Positions 11,287 through 22,797 of a DNA stretch of 64,000 nt are shown piece after piece. Location of the stretch: NCBI GenBank assembly GCA_020631735.1, contig CM036225.1, positions 64,964,662-65,028,661 on the forward strand, read 5' to 3'. Position 1 is the first letter of the stretch. Each line of letters starts with the position of its first letter. The DNA comes from Saccharum officinarum. Lineage: Eukaryota; Streptophyta; Magnoliopsida; Poales; Poaceae. The notes under the pieces were generated by a model, which worked only from the letters and a program-made list of their open reading frames with translations, did not search any database and had not been told where the DNA came from. Made by a program: the position numbers and the translations under genes.

Positions 11287-11740
11287 TAGTGCGAGTGCGA
11301 CAGCCATTCATTGGTTAATACTTAGAGCTTATTTGATTAGCAGCCTCCCATACTTAAATTCCCTGGCAGGCATGAACCCTGCCCTAGGCGTTTGAAATCA
11401 CATGCCTGCGGCAACATCTGTGCCAGACAAGTTCGTCCGAGGGCAAACCAAACAACTTCTTAGTCTCTTCTTAAAGGACATTTTCTGCCTCCACACTTGT
11501 ACACAAATGGTGATGCCTAATTCTTGGCTGCAGTCAAGTGACCATCCCGTTGATGTGCAACGTATGATCCGGTGTGCCTATGTTGCACCTGGCGGATCAT
11601 AGGGTGAAGACTAAGTTGACTTAGTGGCAAGTGGGCTAGGTTATTTGTGTGCATTGTATAATCTGGTGGAGATCATACGTAGAATGAGAGCACAAAGTGC
11701 TCATTCATTTAGGATCATTCCTGCCGGGAATGATTCCTAG

Positions 11741-11984
11741 GCCTTGTTCGCTTCCCCGTCTCAACCCAAAATATTTCCTCTGTCACCCGTCACATCGAAT
11801 CTTTGGACGCATGCATGGAGCATTAAATGTAGGTAAAAAAGATAACTAATTGCATAGTTTGTCTGTAAATGTTGGGACGAATCTTTTGAGCCTAGTTAGT
11901 CTATGATTGGACAAATTTTGCCAAATAACAACGAAAGATGTTACAGTAATTTTTCACCTACTTTTCGCGAAGTGAACACACCCC
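11741..11984. mobile_element. MITE of the TGTTCACTTC family, copy 2
   Basis: TAG lies at 11738-11740 and 11985-11987. The 244-bp unit is the same family and orientation as 11045-11286, with a few substitutions such as TTCGCTTCC at the left end. Both copies have the same target duplication and similar immediate left flanks (AATGATT...TAG). Confidence 0.8.
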
Positions 11985-12462
11985 TAGTGAAGGCTGCCCT
12001 ATACAAATTATATAAGTGTTTCTGGCCGGAACTGTTTCAGGACATGCTTCCCTGGGAACCAAATAGGCCCTAAATGAAGGAGCAGGCCCTTTTAAAATCT
12101 GAAGCAGTTTATAATCTTCTATCCATAGTTTAAAAGGGCAAATACCTATTCATCTACTTATACCCTTGATTTTCATGGAGCTTAAGAAGGATGACTTGTT
12201 GCTCTTGAACGAGATGGTGTAAACTGTGCAAGGTCTTTTGCTCATGCATTGAGCATCTTGTACTCAAAGATAAATGCTACCTGACTTAACTAAAGACTCT
12301 CTTTTCTCCCAAAAAAAAGTGAAATAGAGAGAAAAGAACAGATTAAAAATTAATATGAGCAGTGCTAGTACAACTACAAGCAAGGAGACAGAGCACATAT
12401 ATTCTGGATCGCCGCCGCATACGCTTACACCATTTCAGAAAAAGGCTTGAACTGCATGTTAA
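11985..12462. other. EXO70 3' flank
   Basis: This is the downstream side of the minus-strand EXO70 gene. The 100 bp next to 12462 are probably its 3' UTR. Apart from short AT-rich frames nothing is recognisable. Confidence 0.4.
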
Positions 12463-12580
12463 TCAACCTTCAAATAGCTCCTGCAACATGTCTTCCAGCT
12501 GCTGAGGGATGACTCTCGGAGTTGTCACGTTCTTACCCTCCATGAATCTGTTCAAGCCTGAAGTGACCTTGTTGGCGATA

Positions 12581-12869
12581 TGTAACGACTGAGGCGTCCA
12601 CGGGATGAAGAGGCGGCCTGGGCGCCAGCAGAAGAGAGAAGCGTAGACGTAAAATGTGTTTTTCCTTTATGTGTATGACAAGTGGGCCCGAGGCCATGTT
12701 TTGTATCCGGCACATAAGTGCCTAACCCGTGGGGAACGAAACTCATCCAGACTATCAAAGAAATAGAAATCGCTGGACAGAGGAGATTCCTCGCAGCGCC
12801 CTTACCTGATCTGTGCCATCTCGATCGCTCACGTCGACGGCGAGTTCGCCGGCGGCCACGGGTGTGACG
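12581..12869 (+). repeat. 5' LTR of the Gypsy element
   Basis: It begins TGTAACGACTGAGG and ends GGGTGTGACG. The final base is G where the 3' LTR has A, and one further G/A difference occurs in the ATGACAAGTGGG segment. The LTR is otherwise identical to the 3' LTR. Confidence 0.95.
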
Positions 12870-12870
12870 G

Positions 12871-12883
12871 TGGTATCAGAGAC
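12871..12883 (+). promoter_or_regulatory. Primer-binding site (initiator tRNA-Met type)
   Basis: TGGTATCAGAGAC lies two bases after the 5' LTR and matches the usual plant primer-binding site complementary to the 3' end of initiator tRNA-Met. Confidence 0.85.
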
Positions 12884-13603
12884 GGTCGTTCCTCGGCTCC
12901 GCCCAGATCCAATTCGAGTTATCCCCCGCTCAGATCCACCTCACGTCGTTTCCGGTCGCGATTCCGATCCACCTGCTTCGATCTACAGTGCGTAATTCCG
13001 GTTGGCGGGTTGATCTCCGTTCAGCATCCGAGCGGTGTTGCGGCGGAGGTCCCGTAGGTCCATCCTTTGGGTTGCACTGGGTCAGCATCGGCTTCGGATT
13101 CGTCTTTCCCCAATCGACAGAAACCACCTCCATTCCCCACCACCACCCTAAGCGGAATCTTCGTCGGCACCACCAACCTGTTCGATCCCGGTCTTCACCG
13201 ACACCAACCTCTACGGCACGTTGCTCAACTGGGGGACTACATCGACACTCTGGGATTCGGCGGCGTGAATCTACTGTGAGAACCATTACCTATTCTCACA
13301 TCTCTTTACTCTAGCACGGTTGATTCAGTAGCGAGGGTTGCGGGACGTGTGTTCTCATGTAAAATTCCGTAGCTACCGGGGTCAACTGCGGTGCGGTGGC
13401 GTCAGGCGGGGAAGTGTCCGTCGATTTGGGTTGCGGGCAGTGTTCCCGTGTAAAATTCCTCGATCGAGCCTCACTTCCGGGCGGCGGTGAATTGGGGGTG
13501 AGCAGCATATAGGGGAGATCTCAAATCAAACCTGTTGCTTCCTCCTACGTCAGTCACGGCTCCGATCAAGCCATCGAAGCAGACCCAACTTTTGTTGGAC
13601 GAA

Positions 13604-16600
13604 ATGTCGAAGAATTCTGATGACGAGAAGTCCAAGTGGGATCAGGTTATGGATAGTTTTGATTTGCTGTACAATCGTATGACTGACCTGGGGCTCATCC
13701 AACAAGAGCTCAAAACCCAAATCGAGCTCAACAATACCAAGGTGGACAAATGTACTGCTGAGCAACAGTTCATCTCACAACAAGTGAGGGCCAACGGCCA
13801 AGCAGTGGCTCAACTGACCTTGCGTCAGTTCGAGGATGATAAGCAGTCGATCAGTAATACTTCTGGGTCAGCCATTTTTGCAGACGAGGAAGAGCCCTTT
13901 CAGAACATGTTTGCTCAGAACAAAGAGACCAGGCAACCAGCACATTCCAGAGCACAGCGGCGCCACGCTAACAAGCAGTAGGATGATTCCGTCCCGCATC
14001 ATGCTTTACCCAAAATGCTCTTTCCTAAGTTTGATGGCAGTCACCCCAAGATATGGATTGACAATTGTGTTAGTTACTTTGATATCTACAAGGTGCCTGA
14101 GCGAGTTTGGGTTTCCTCTGCCACTATGCATCTAGAGGGCAATGCTGCCAAATGGTTTCAGGCCTACAAGCAAACTCATGCTCACATCTCTTGGCTGACA
14201 TTTTGTCTAGCTGTGACAGACAAATTTGGAGCTGATGATTACAGAGCTGCTCTAGCGGATCTGGTGTCTCTCAAGCAAACCGGTACTGTCGAGGAGTACA
14301 CAACTCAGTTTTAGTCCCTCCAGTTTGACATTACCATGCATAGCTGTCATTACGATGATCTCTTTTTCACCACTCATTATGTTAATGGCCTCAAAGATGA
14401 TATTCGAGCGGTGGTTGAACCACAGGTACCAACCACAGTGGAAAGAGCGGCTATCATTGCCCAGATTCAGCAAAAGATGCTAGAGCGCGGCAAGTATAAA
14501 TACCAGAGGGCCAATGTTCACAACAAACCAAACCCTCCAATGAAATCTGACACCAGACCTACCCCACCTCTAGGTACTTTGTGGCGGGACAGACAACTCA
14601 GAGACTACCGGAAAGCAAATGGACTGTGTTATACTTGTGGTGAAAAATTTGAGCCTGGCCATATTGAAGTCTGTTCTAAGAGAGCAAAGCTCCAGTCAAA
14701 TGCACTCGTTCTGAATGAATTGGACCGCGAACTCAGCGATGATGTCCTCAATCAAATGGCAATTGAAGATTCTATACAGGAGCAATTTGGTCAACTCTCC
14801 ATTAATGCTATGTCTGGCAATGACAGTACCAACTGCATCAAGCTTCAAACACGAGTCCAAGATAAAGTGATGTTGATTTTAGTGGATAGTGGCAGCTCTC
14901 ATAGCTTTGTGAGTTCTCAATTTGTCAACCTCACCAAGCTTCCAACAGTACAGACTGCTTCAAGAAGGGTTCAACTAGCCAATAGCGAATGGATGGTTAC
15001 TGACAGGAAAGTCCTTAATCTCCAGTGGTACTGCCAAGGTCAAACATTGACATCTGATATGATTGTCCTTGACATGTCCCCTTATGATGCCATTTTAGGG
15101 TATGACTGGTTGCGACAACACAGCCCAATGACTTGTGACTGGGACAACAAAATACTGGAATTCATGGAAGCAGGCAGACACATTACATTGAAGGGCTTGC
15201 AGCAACAGCAAATGACATTGCAATCTATTTCGGCACAAAAAGTATATAATTCCACCAAAGGGAATGAGGTGTGGGCTTTTGTCTTGGTGGATCAGCTGTC
15301 TCCTCCACCGGTCAGCTTACCAGTACAACCAACAACACAAACACCGGAGCTCACAAAACTGTTAGCACAATATGCAGATGTGTTTGTGGATCCCAAGACA
15401 TTACCTCCTCAAAGAAGCTATGACCATGCTATATCTCTTCTACCCGGCTCTATTCCTTGAACTCTAAACCATATCGTTACTCCCCTCAACATAAAACAGA
15501 AATTGAGCAACAAGTGAAAGAATTGCTACAAGCAGGCCTTATTGCACAAAGCCATAGCCCTTTTGCTTCCCCGGTCTTACTAGTTAAGAAGAAGGATGGC
15601 ACATGGAGGTTCTGTGTCGATTACCGACGACTGAACAATATGACCATCAAAAATAGGTTTCCCATGCCTATTATTGAGGAGATTCTGGATGAGTTGCATG
15701 GTGCAACAATTTTTACCAAACTGGACATGAGGTCCGGGTACCATCAAATTAGAATGCTGCCAGAGGATGAGCATAAGACCGCTTTCAAGACACACTTTGG
15801 CCACTACCAATTCAAAGTCATGCCTTTTGGGCTTACAAATGCCCCTGCAACGTTTCAGTGTGTCATGAATGAGATACTGCAGCCTTTTCTTCAAAACTTT
15901 GTGCTAGTATTTTTGGATGACATTCTTATTTATAGCAAGAATCTGGCCGAGCATGTCCAACACTTGAATCAGGTTCTGGCAGTGATACGAGCTCACAAGT
16001 TGTACCTAAAAGCATCTAAGTGTTCCTTTGCTCAACATAGTTTGGAATATCTGGGCCACATTATTTCTGCACAAGGAGTCTCTACAGATCCCAGTAAGAT
16101 TGAGGCCATGATCCATTGGCCAACACCAACCAACTTCACTGAACTCCGAGGGTTCCTCGGCCTCACGGGGTATTATAGGAAATTTGTGAAGCATTATGGA
16201 ATTCTAGCCAAACCTCTCACTAATTTGCTGAGACTGAAGACTTTTGACTGGTCACCATCTGCTCAAGTGGCATTTGAGGATCTGAAAATCGCCATGACCA
16301 GGGCTCCAGTGCTTACTCTACCAAATTTTCAGCAACCTTTCACCGTTGAAACTGATGCCTGCCAAGATGGGCTTGGAGCAGTCTTAATGCAACAGGGACA
16401 ACCAATGGCGTATCTCAGTAAAGGGTTGGGTCCTAAACACCAGTCCCTTTCTATTTATGAGAAGGAATTTCTTGCACTTATCATGGCCATAGAAAAGTGG
16501 CGACATTACCTTCAAAGACAAGAGTTCACCATTTTGACAGATCACAAATCATTGGCTTATCTCAATGAACAGAATCTTCATTCAGAGATGCAACGGAAGG

Positions 16601-18114
16601 CCATGACAAGGCTGATGGGCTTGCAGTTTAAGATAGTTTACAAGAAGGGTAAGGAAAATTTGGCAGCCGATGCTCTTTCTCGAGTAGCTCATCTTCTCGC
16701 TATACAGGCTGTCTCTACAGTCCAACCAGTTTGGGTTCAGGAGGTGCTTAATTCATATGCCACTGATCCTCAAGCCCAAGCATTACTCACCAGATTGGCA
16801 ATCGCCAGTCCTGATGCCGCTGGGTATTCTCTGGACAAGGGTCTCATCAGGTGTAATGGGAACATTTGGATTGGCCAGAACACTGCATTGCAAACAAAGC
16901 TCATCGCTGCTTTTCATTCCAGCCCCCTCGGTGGACACTCAGGTATCTCTCCAACCTACTACAAGTTAAAGAAGCACTTTGCTTGGAAAGGGATGAAACA
17001 GGATGTTGAAAGTTTTATTAAATAATGTGAAGTATGTCAACATGCCAAACACAGTCTGACCCACCCTATGGGATTGCTTCAACCCCTTCCAATTCCTGAG
17101 GGTGTATGGCGTGACATTTCTATGGATTTTATTGAGGGTCTACCCAAGTCTGAAGGTTATACTGTCATCCTCGTTGTCGTGGACAGGTTAACAAAGTTTG
17201 CACATTTCATACCCATCAAACACCCCTATACAGCACATACCATTGCTCAAGCCTTCATGGACAATGTAGTTACGTTGCATGGATTGCCCAATTCTATTGT
17301 TTCAGACAGGGACACCATCTTTGTGAGTCACTTTTGGAAGGAGCTGTTCAAACTGTATAGGGTCAATTTGCATCTCAGCACAGCATACCATCCCCAAACT
17401 GATGGGCAGACGGAACGGGTCAACCAATGTTTGGAGATGTTTCTCCGGTGCTCAGTTCAGGATTCTCCCAAATCTTGGAAGTCTTGGTTATCTCTCGCTC
17501 AACTGTGGTACAACTCCACATACCACACTTCACTCGGCTGTTCACCATTCAAAGCTCTGTATGGTTATGAGCCCAACCTTGGGGCTGTTCCAGAGGTGTC
17601 TGATACTACTCCACCATCAGTAATTGAGATCATCAATCACAGGGCAGCTCACTTACAGTCCCTCAAGCACAATCTCTCCAGAGCCCAAAACAGAATGAAA
17701 GTTATGGCTGATCAAAAGCGTACGGACTACCAGTTTTCAGTGGGTGACCAAGTGATGCTCAAGTTGCAACCGTATACTCAGTCAACTGTGGCTAACAGAC
17801 CCTTTCCCAAATTGGCTTATAAATATTTTGGACCCTATAAAGTGCTGGAACGTGTGGGCTCTGTGGCATACTGGTTGGAACTACCTAAATACTCTCTTAT
17901 CCATCCTGTTTTTCACATATCCCAGTTGAAACCTTTCATTGCAGATTTCACTCCTGTGTATGCAACATTGCCTGTCACTACTGATCTGGAAGCTGCCGCA
18001 ACCACGCCAAAGCAAGTGATGGATCGTCGGCTGGTGAAGAAAGCTGCTCCAGCTTGGGGACAAGCTGACTCTTCAGCGGGGGGAGGTGTAACGACTGAGG
18101 CGTCCACGGGATGA
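13604..18114 (+). pseudogene. Gypsy gag-pol, broken by three stops and one frameshift
   Basis: Gag starts at the ATG at 13604. TAG stops at 13979-13981 and 14312-14314 interrupt it, each fitting a CAG-to-TAG change. A CCHC-like knuckle CYTCGEKFEPGHIEVC follows near 14630, then the protease DSG motif (ILVDSGSSHSFVS, about 14875). A one-base loss near 15458 shifts the frame. RT (FLDDILIYS, about 15915), RNase H (ETDACQDGLGAV, about 16345) and the integrase zinc-binding region follow. TAA at 17023-17025 (probably CAA originally) interrupts integrase just before CEVCQHAKH. The catalytic Asp/Asp/Glu region (SDRDTIF, HPQTDGQTERVN) continues to 17440. The C-terminal tail goes from VMDRRLVKK straight to APAWGQ, so most of the chromodomain appears deleted. 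The copy cannot encode a complete polyprotein. Confidence 0.9.
18075..18086 (+). promoter_or_regulatory. Polypurine tract of the Gypsy element
   Basis: AGCGGGGGGAGG abuts the 3' LTR, the usual site of plus-strand DNA priming. Confidence 0.8.
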
Positions 18115-18375
18115 AGAGGCGGCCTGGGCGCCAGCAGAAGAGAGAAGCGTAGACGTAAAATGTGTTTTTCCTTTATGTGTATGACAAATGGGCCCGAGGC
18201 CATGTTTTGTATCCGGCACATAAGTGCCTAACCCGTGGGGAACGAAACTCATCCAGACTATCAAAGAAATAGAAATCGCTGGACAGAGGAGATTCCTCGC
18301 AGCGCCCTTACCTGATCTGTGCCATCTCGATCGCTCACGTCGACGGCGAGTTCGCCGGCGGCCACGGGTGTGACA
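18087..18375 (+). repeat. 3' LTR of the Gypsy element
   Basis: It is 289 bp long, TGTAACGACTGAGG to GGGTGTGACA, with canonical TG/CA ends. It is followed directly by the CGATA target duplication and EXO70 coding sequence. Confidence 0.95.
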
Positions 18376-18690
18376 CGATAGCTTTCCGTAGCCTTCCCCT
18401 GAGCTCAGGGTCTGGGACCTTCCAGAGCTTCTGGGCACTGTACACCTTGTGGAACTCGAACTCGAACTGTGGCAGCGGCGAGTATCTCCCCAGGCGCAGT
18501 GGCCTGGGATCATTGTACAAGCATGACATCACCGGGCCCCAGGACACCTGCAGGTAGCTCTGTATGTAGTCGTCGATCTTGCGGTTGAGGACAGCCATGG
18601 GGAACGCCATATCGAACAATGGATGAAGCTGCTGCCAGATGAAGTGGGAGTTGTTGATCAAGAAGAGGAACCCAAGGCTGTCATACTGGA

Positions 18691-19040
18691 CAAGGTTTTC
18701 ATTATCGGAAATTAAAATTTATCGGACGTCATGGATAAAGAGGATAAACAAGATATATCGGAAATATCGGACCAAATTCAAAAAAAAATTAATTTTTTTT
18801 CAAAAAATTTGTAGAATTTGACTTGAAACTATTCCTAAGATATTAAACATCACTTGTTCACAAATCAAAACAAGAATAAATCATTATAAGTGTCGGACCG
18901 TCGCGTGACTGATTTTGGATTGTCTGTGTAGAAACAGGAAAGAAGGGAAAAATTTGGCTGATTTCAAATTTTATCGGACCCCGGGGATAGAAAGGAAATT
19001 TCGGAAATATCGGTGACTTTCGGCGATAAAAAATACCCTG
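18691..19040. mobile_element. hAT-type MITE inside EXO70
   Basis: An 8-bp target duplication ATACTGGA (18683-18690 and 19041-19048) flanks a 350-bp AT-rich unit. Its ends are imperfect inverted repeats: CAAGGTTTTCATTATCGG, and CAGGGTATTTTTTATCGCC read inward. The 8-bp duplication and CARGGT ends are typical of hAT elements. The body is rich in TATCGG and GGAAAT motifs and has no transposase. Removing the unit plus one duplication restores the EXO70 frame exactly. Confidence 0.9.
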
Positions 19041-20138
19041 ATACTGGAACGACGACTGGGACATGCTGACGAGCTTCTCTTCCAGACGGGAGAACATCTC
19101 CATCATGAGGCTGGTCAGAGGGGCGAGGCTTGGAATTTCAGGCACGAAGCTGCCGAGCTGAGCTGCTTCGTGCGCGATGCGGCTGAATAGGATGTAGTTT
19201 GCGTCCAGCAGGCTGACGAAGGTGATCACGGACCGGGTGAGCTTGTGAATGTCAGGTGATGATAAGGTTGCCGAAAGATCGCCATCGTCGCCTCCGGCGT
19301 CGGCCATGAGACCTGTCCTGATCTCGTCCATCGTGTCCCAGATGGCCTTACCCAGCTTGGACGACATGAGGTCACTCATCTCGTCGATTATATTTATGCC
19401 AGCTGCAGATTCTACGTAGTAGATGGAGGAATAGGGCCCGAACTGGATCTCCTCTGAGGCCGTGGACAGACCGTCGCGGACATCTATCAGTGCCTGGAGC
19501 CTCATCGCCGCCGCCGCCGTCTTCTCAGCTAATGGTGGATGATTAACAATGGCCAGAACAGCAATGGCGTCAACAAAGGGGATCATCTTGAAGAAGGCCG
19601 ATTGGATAAATCTTGAGAATTCAGAAAGATCATCTGGTTGACAAGTTGATTCCGCATCCTCCTCCTCGTCGCACAATCCATCCATGTATATCAAGGTGGA
19701 GTCTTTAATTTCGCGGAGACCGAGGATCCAACTGCGTGCAAGATGCTGGAGCGAGGTGCCGCGAGACGAGGAGGACGCTCCTCCCACTCCTCCCGGTCCC
19801 GGCAGCAGCTGACGCGCGCCGTCGGCGTCGGCGTCGTCGCCGAGGCTGAGAACCCAGGCGATGCCCATCTCGGAGAACCACCTCTCCAGGGCATTTCTTC
19901 CATCGTCACAGAATTCCTCCACCAGGCGCTTGATGTGGCCGAGCTTCTTGGCCCTTGCTTCCCCGTCCAGCTCCAGCATGGCCAGACGACCAGGCGACGG
20001 ATGCAAGCCATAGGACGACAGAGGAGAGCTCCAGGGTGTGTAGGTGGATGAGAGCGTACCTGAGCCGCTGGAGCAATCGCCGGCGGTCAGCGCCGCCGCG
20101 GCGTATATATAGTGGAAGGATCCACCCCCGACCTCCAT

Positions 20139-20974
20139 GATCCCTCCGCCCCAAGTGAACGCGTCAATCTATCTACAACCACCCCACCGATGATGATGAT
20201 GAATAAGCATAATATCCACACTTGTTTGCTACTACTAATCGTCCGTCGAGTTGCGTCCGTCGTCGGTGGCCCCAGTGTGGCAGTGTCCAACGTCCCGTGT
20301 GCCTCAACCAGCAACGCGTCCGTTCTTTGACCGGCGAAATTGGCAGGAAGCAATCACGTATTTTCCTACTCAGAGTTTCCGATTCTCGCTGATCATGTGA
20401 ACATGCAGCATGCTGCATATTTTGGGGGCACTCGTGGTCGATGGACAGCAGGTCGCGTCAACAACTAGGAGCACACGGCGGCTGCCGTGTCTCCTTCTCA
20501 TATCTCCGTTTGTCTCTCCACACACTAGAGACTATTTGCTCTCTTAATTTTTTCACAAACACTCCCACATGATGATTAAGAAAAAGTGCAAGATAACTAG
20601 ATGGATATAAACCAACAAAGTGACAGATACAACTCATGGATAGATAATTGTGTGGCTGTAAAAAAACGAGGGCTCATGACCGAGCCAGGTGCTAGAGTAT
20701 GGAGGCACAGACGGAGACATGAGAAGGAGACACAAAAGCTGCAGCCGCACACGGCGGCCTGCAGGTCGGCGTCACCGTCCCTGTCGGACGTCGGAGAAAG
20801 TTTCACGTTACACTAGAAAAGGAAGCGCCCTTTCGGACGCCCTACCAGCATTACATTGGGAAGCAATAATATAAATAAAGTACGGTACATATGAAAAAAC
20901 TCATATATTTTTTACAATAACACTGAGTGTATGGTATTTGTACACCATATATGGTTTCTACCTATCCATACCGA
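20139..20974. other. EXO70 upstream region
   Basis: This is the sequence upstream of the EXO70 start on the minus strand and presumably contains its promoter and leader. I saw no convincing TATA box at a fixed distance. The frames on either strand here are short and unrecognised. Confidence 0.4.
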
Positions 20975-20989
20975 GTATATGCCAGTACT

Positions 20990-21125
20990 CTTTTTTTTTC
21001 TAGAACACGACTTCACGTGTATTTCATTAAGAAGGAGCAGCACAAAGCATACAAACGCTACCCGGGCGAGATGCCCGAATAGAAGAGTTTACCGACGCAC
21101 GCACCCAAGCTTAGAAAAGGAAAAA
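20990..21125 (-). mobile_element. 5'-truncated LINE 3' end with 15-bp target duplication
   Basis: GTATATGCCAGTACT (20975-20989) is repeated with one mismatch as GTATATGCCAATACT (21126-21140). Between them, on the minus strand, lies a sequence ending CTTCTTAATGAAATACACGT and a poly(A) tail (T-run at 20991-20999). The CTTCTTAATGAAATACGT motif also ends the LINE at 57.9-59.2 kb. It is only 136 bp long, a dead-on-arrival copy. Confidence 0.8.
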
Positions 21126-21358
21126 GTATATGCCAATACTAAAATTCATTATTACCTCAACAACAATTTAAAATACTTGTACAATTCCATCCAAATCACT
21201 AAAGCGGTTCATAATATGGGAAATTGCTCACAGTTTATAGGCATGTTCACCTAGATATCCAATTGACTAAATAGCCAGAGGTTCCTTCGTCACCAAACAC
21301 TTAGGTGATTGCACAAATACAAACGAGTTCCCTATATAGCTCATGCTTGCTTACATGT

Positions 21359-21491
21359 AGGCCCCGTTCCGCTTCGTTGAAAAGCCATGACTGAAAGTAC
21401 TGTTCGCTGATTTATTGTAAGAGAAAAACATTGTTCCAGCTAAAAAAACAAGCTGAAAAGTACGGATTATAAGACAAGCGAACAAAACCTT
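21359..21491. mobile_element. hAT-like MITE, GTTCGCTT family
   Basis: The left end GGCCCCGTTCCGCTTCG and right end AAGCGAACAAAACC are inverted-repeat related. The inside contains TGATTTATTGTAAGAGAAAA and ACATTGTTCC, shared with the units at 22146 and 51637. No clean target duplication was found. Confidence 0.55.
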
Positions 21492-22145
21492 GATGGATTT
21501 CGGACAAGCTAATAAGCTATGGAGGCCCATCGGTTGAAGGGGACAATGCATCAGCGCAGTGATCATCAGGTCACGTCTGTTGGCCATTTCTATGAGGCGG
21601 AATCCTGTGATAAAAGGAAAGTATTAACCCATTAGAACAATACACAAAAAAAAAATATTAGGAGGAAATTTCAAAACTAATAATCACTGCATTACCCGGT
21701 GGTCAAAACAAAGAAAAATTTGGTTCTAAATTAATATTGCTAACTTCATATTGCAAAGAAGCATTTGTTTCCATGTCATTTTTCTCTTTTGTGTTTACAG
21801 ACACTTGTTAAAATTTCATTCATCAGCATATCATTCAGACAAAGCATAAACAGTAGAGATTGGCATTTGTGTATCACGAATTCAAAGCAAGATAATAATA
21901 ATAATTATTAAGCAGCAGTATAGGCAACAGCATGGAGCAACACGACAAAATATAGTTTATTTCCATTTATACCTATTGTATTGTCATCTACGGGAGAGGA
22001 ATGATACAAATATTAGTTTCGCTGGCAACGACACAAAAGTGCATGCAACACAATGGCATAAAAGAAAATCCAAGGATGGATATAACCATATGTGCGATTG
22101 AAACAACATCCAAGCATGATCTCATTTCAGTTGGACCAAGTACAC

Positions 22146-22253
22146 CCTGTTCGTTTATGCTGAAATTTAGTTTATGCTAGTGCTTATACTGATTTGTTGT
22201 GAGAGAAAAACATTGTTCGTTGTCTGAAAAGTAGTTCAAGCGAACAGAGTGTT
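22146..22253. mobile_element. hAT-like MITE, GTTCGCTT family
   Basis: CCCTGTTCGTTTATGCTG on the left and TTCAAGCGAACAGAGTG on the right flank a body with TGATTTGTTGTGAGAGAAAA and ACATTGTTCG. It is the same family as 21359-21491. Confidence 0.55.
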
Positions 22254-22680
22254 AGTTACAACACTAACTGTGTCAAGTGCTAAAACACTATACAAATAAC
22301 AAAAGTAGCCATACCATAAATCTAAAAAAACGACCAGTCCCATTACATATTAAAAAAAAGGAGCTCCAGTCCCATTACAACCTATGAAAATCATAAGCTG
22401 TTCACGGTGATACAAAGAAAAAAAGAGGATGCTCCCAAAGTCTATTGCAGATAGTTGTGATTCAAGGAGCAAAACAGCCACACAACAAGCAAACCCAATC
22501 TTAGCAAAAGTAATGAATGGAGTCTGGTATCCAGGTTAGTTACTTCAAGGAGTGAAACCTAAGGGAATAACTCATCAGTCAAAAATATAAAGAGCCATTT
22601 TGCAACCATGAGGACTGAAATGTAAAAAAAAATAATGAGAAGTTTTCTAGCTGAACAATAGGAAGAAACACCTAAAATCA

Positions 22681-22797
22681 CTGACATTGCAATCTAAATA
22701 GGCCACTCTGCACTTCAGTAGGTACGCCTCGAGGTGTCAATGTAGTCTTCAAACCCCAGCGGCCATCATGGCCCAAAACATATCTTCTGCTTCTCCC
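22681..22797 (-). pseudogene. Orphan 3'-terminal exon, unknown gene
   Basis: On the minus strand an acceptor-like AG (TGTATTAAAG) leads into a 38-residue reading frame. It includes RRYVLGHDGRWGLKTTLTPR and GVPTEVQSGLFRLQCQ and ends in TGA. The residue composition and the acceptor look like a genuine last exon. I do not recognise the family, and no upstream exon was identified in the 1 kb that follows. It is probably a duplicated or captured gene end. Confidence 0.35.

Larger units (their letters stand above)
12581..18375 (+). mobile_element. Ty3/Gypsy chromovirus-like LTR retrotransposon
   Basis: Two 289-bp LTRs (12581-12869 and 18087-18375) are bounded by a 5-bp CGATA target duplication (12576-12580 and 18376-18380). 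A primer-binding site TGGTATCAGAGAC and a purine tract AGCGGGGGGAGG are in place. The domain order gag, protease, RT, RNase H, integrase marks Ty3/Gypsy. The short LTRs and the DRRLVKK...APAWGQ tail suggest a Reina-like chromovirus (inference). It inserted on the plus strand into the minus-strand EXO70 coding region. Confidence 0.95.
12463..20138 (-). pseudogene. EXO70: EXO70 exocyst subunit gene split by two transposons
   Basis: Three coding blocks lie in order on the minus strand: 20138-19041, 18682-18376 and 12575-12463 (stop TGA at 12465-12463). Counting each target duplication once, they sum to 1,518 bp, exactly 506 codons with no internal stop. EXO70 binds membranes and tethers secretory vesicles at the plasma membrane as part of the exocyst. 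The protein has the family's helical C-terminal region, with NNSHFIWQQL, YLQVSWGPVMSCL and the family-typical end IPQQLEDMLQELFEG. The length is somewhat short for plant EXO70 and fits a grass-expanded intronless subgroup; the subclade is an inference. A hAT MITE (18691-19040) and a Gypsy element (12581-18375) interrupt it. As it stands the first block reads into the MITE and stops after 426 codons. The truncated protein would lack the C-terminal third. Confidence 0.92.
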
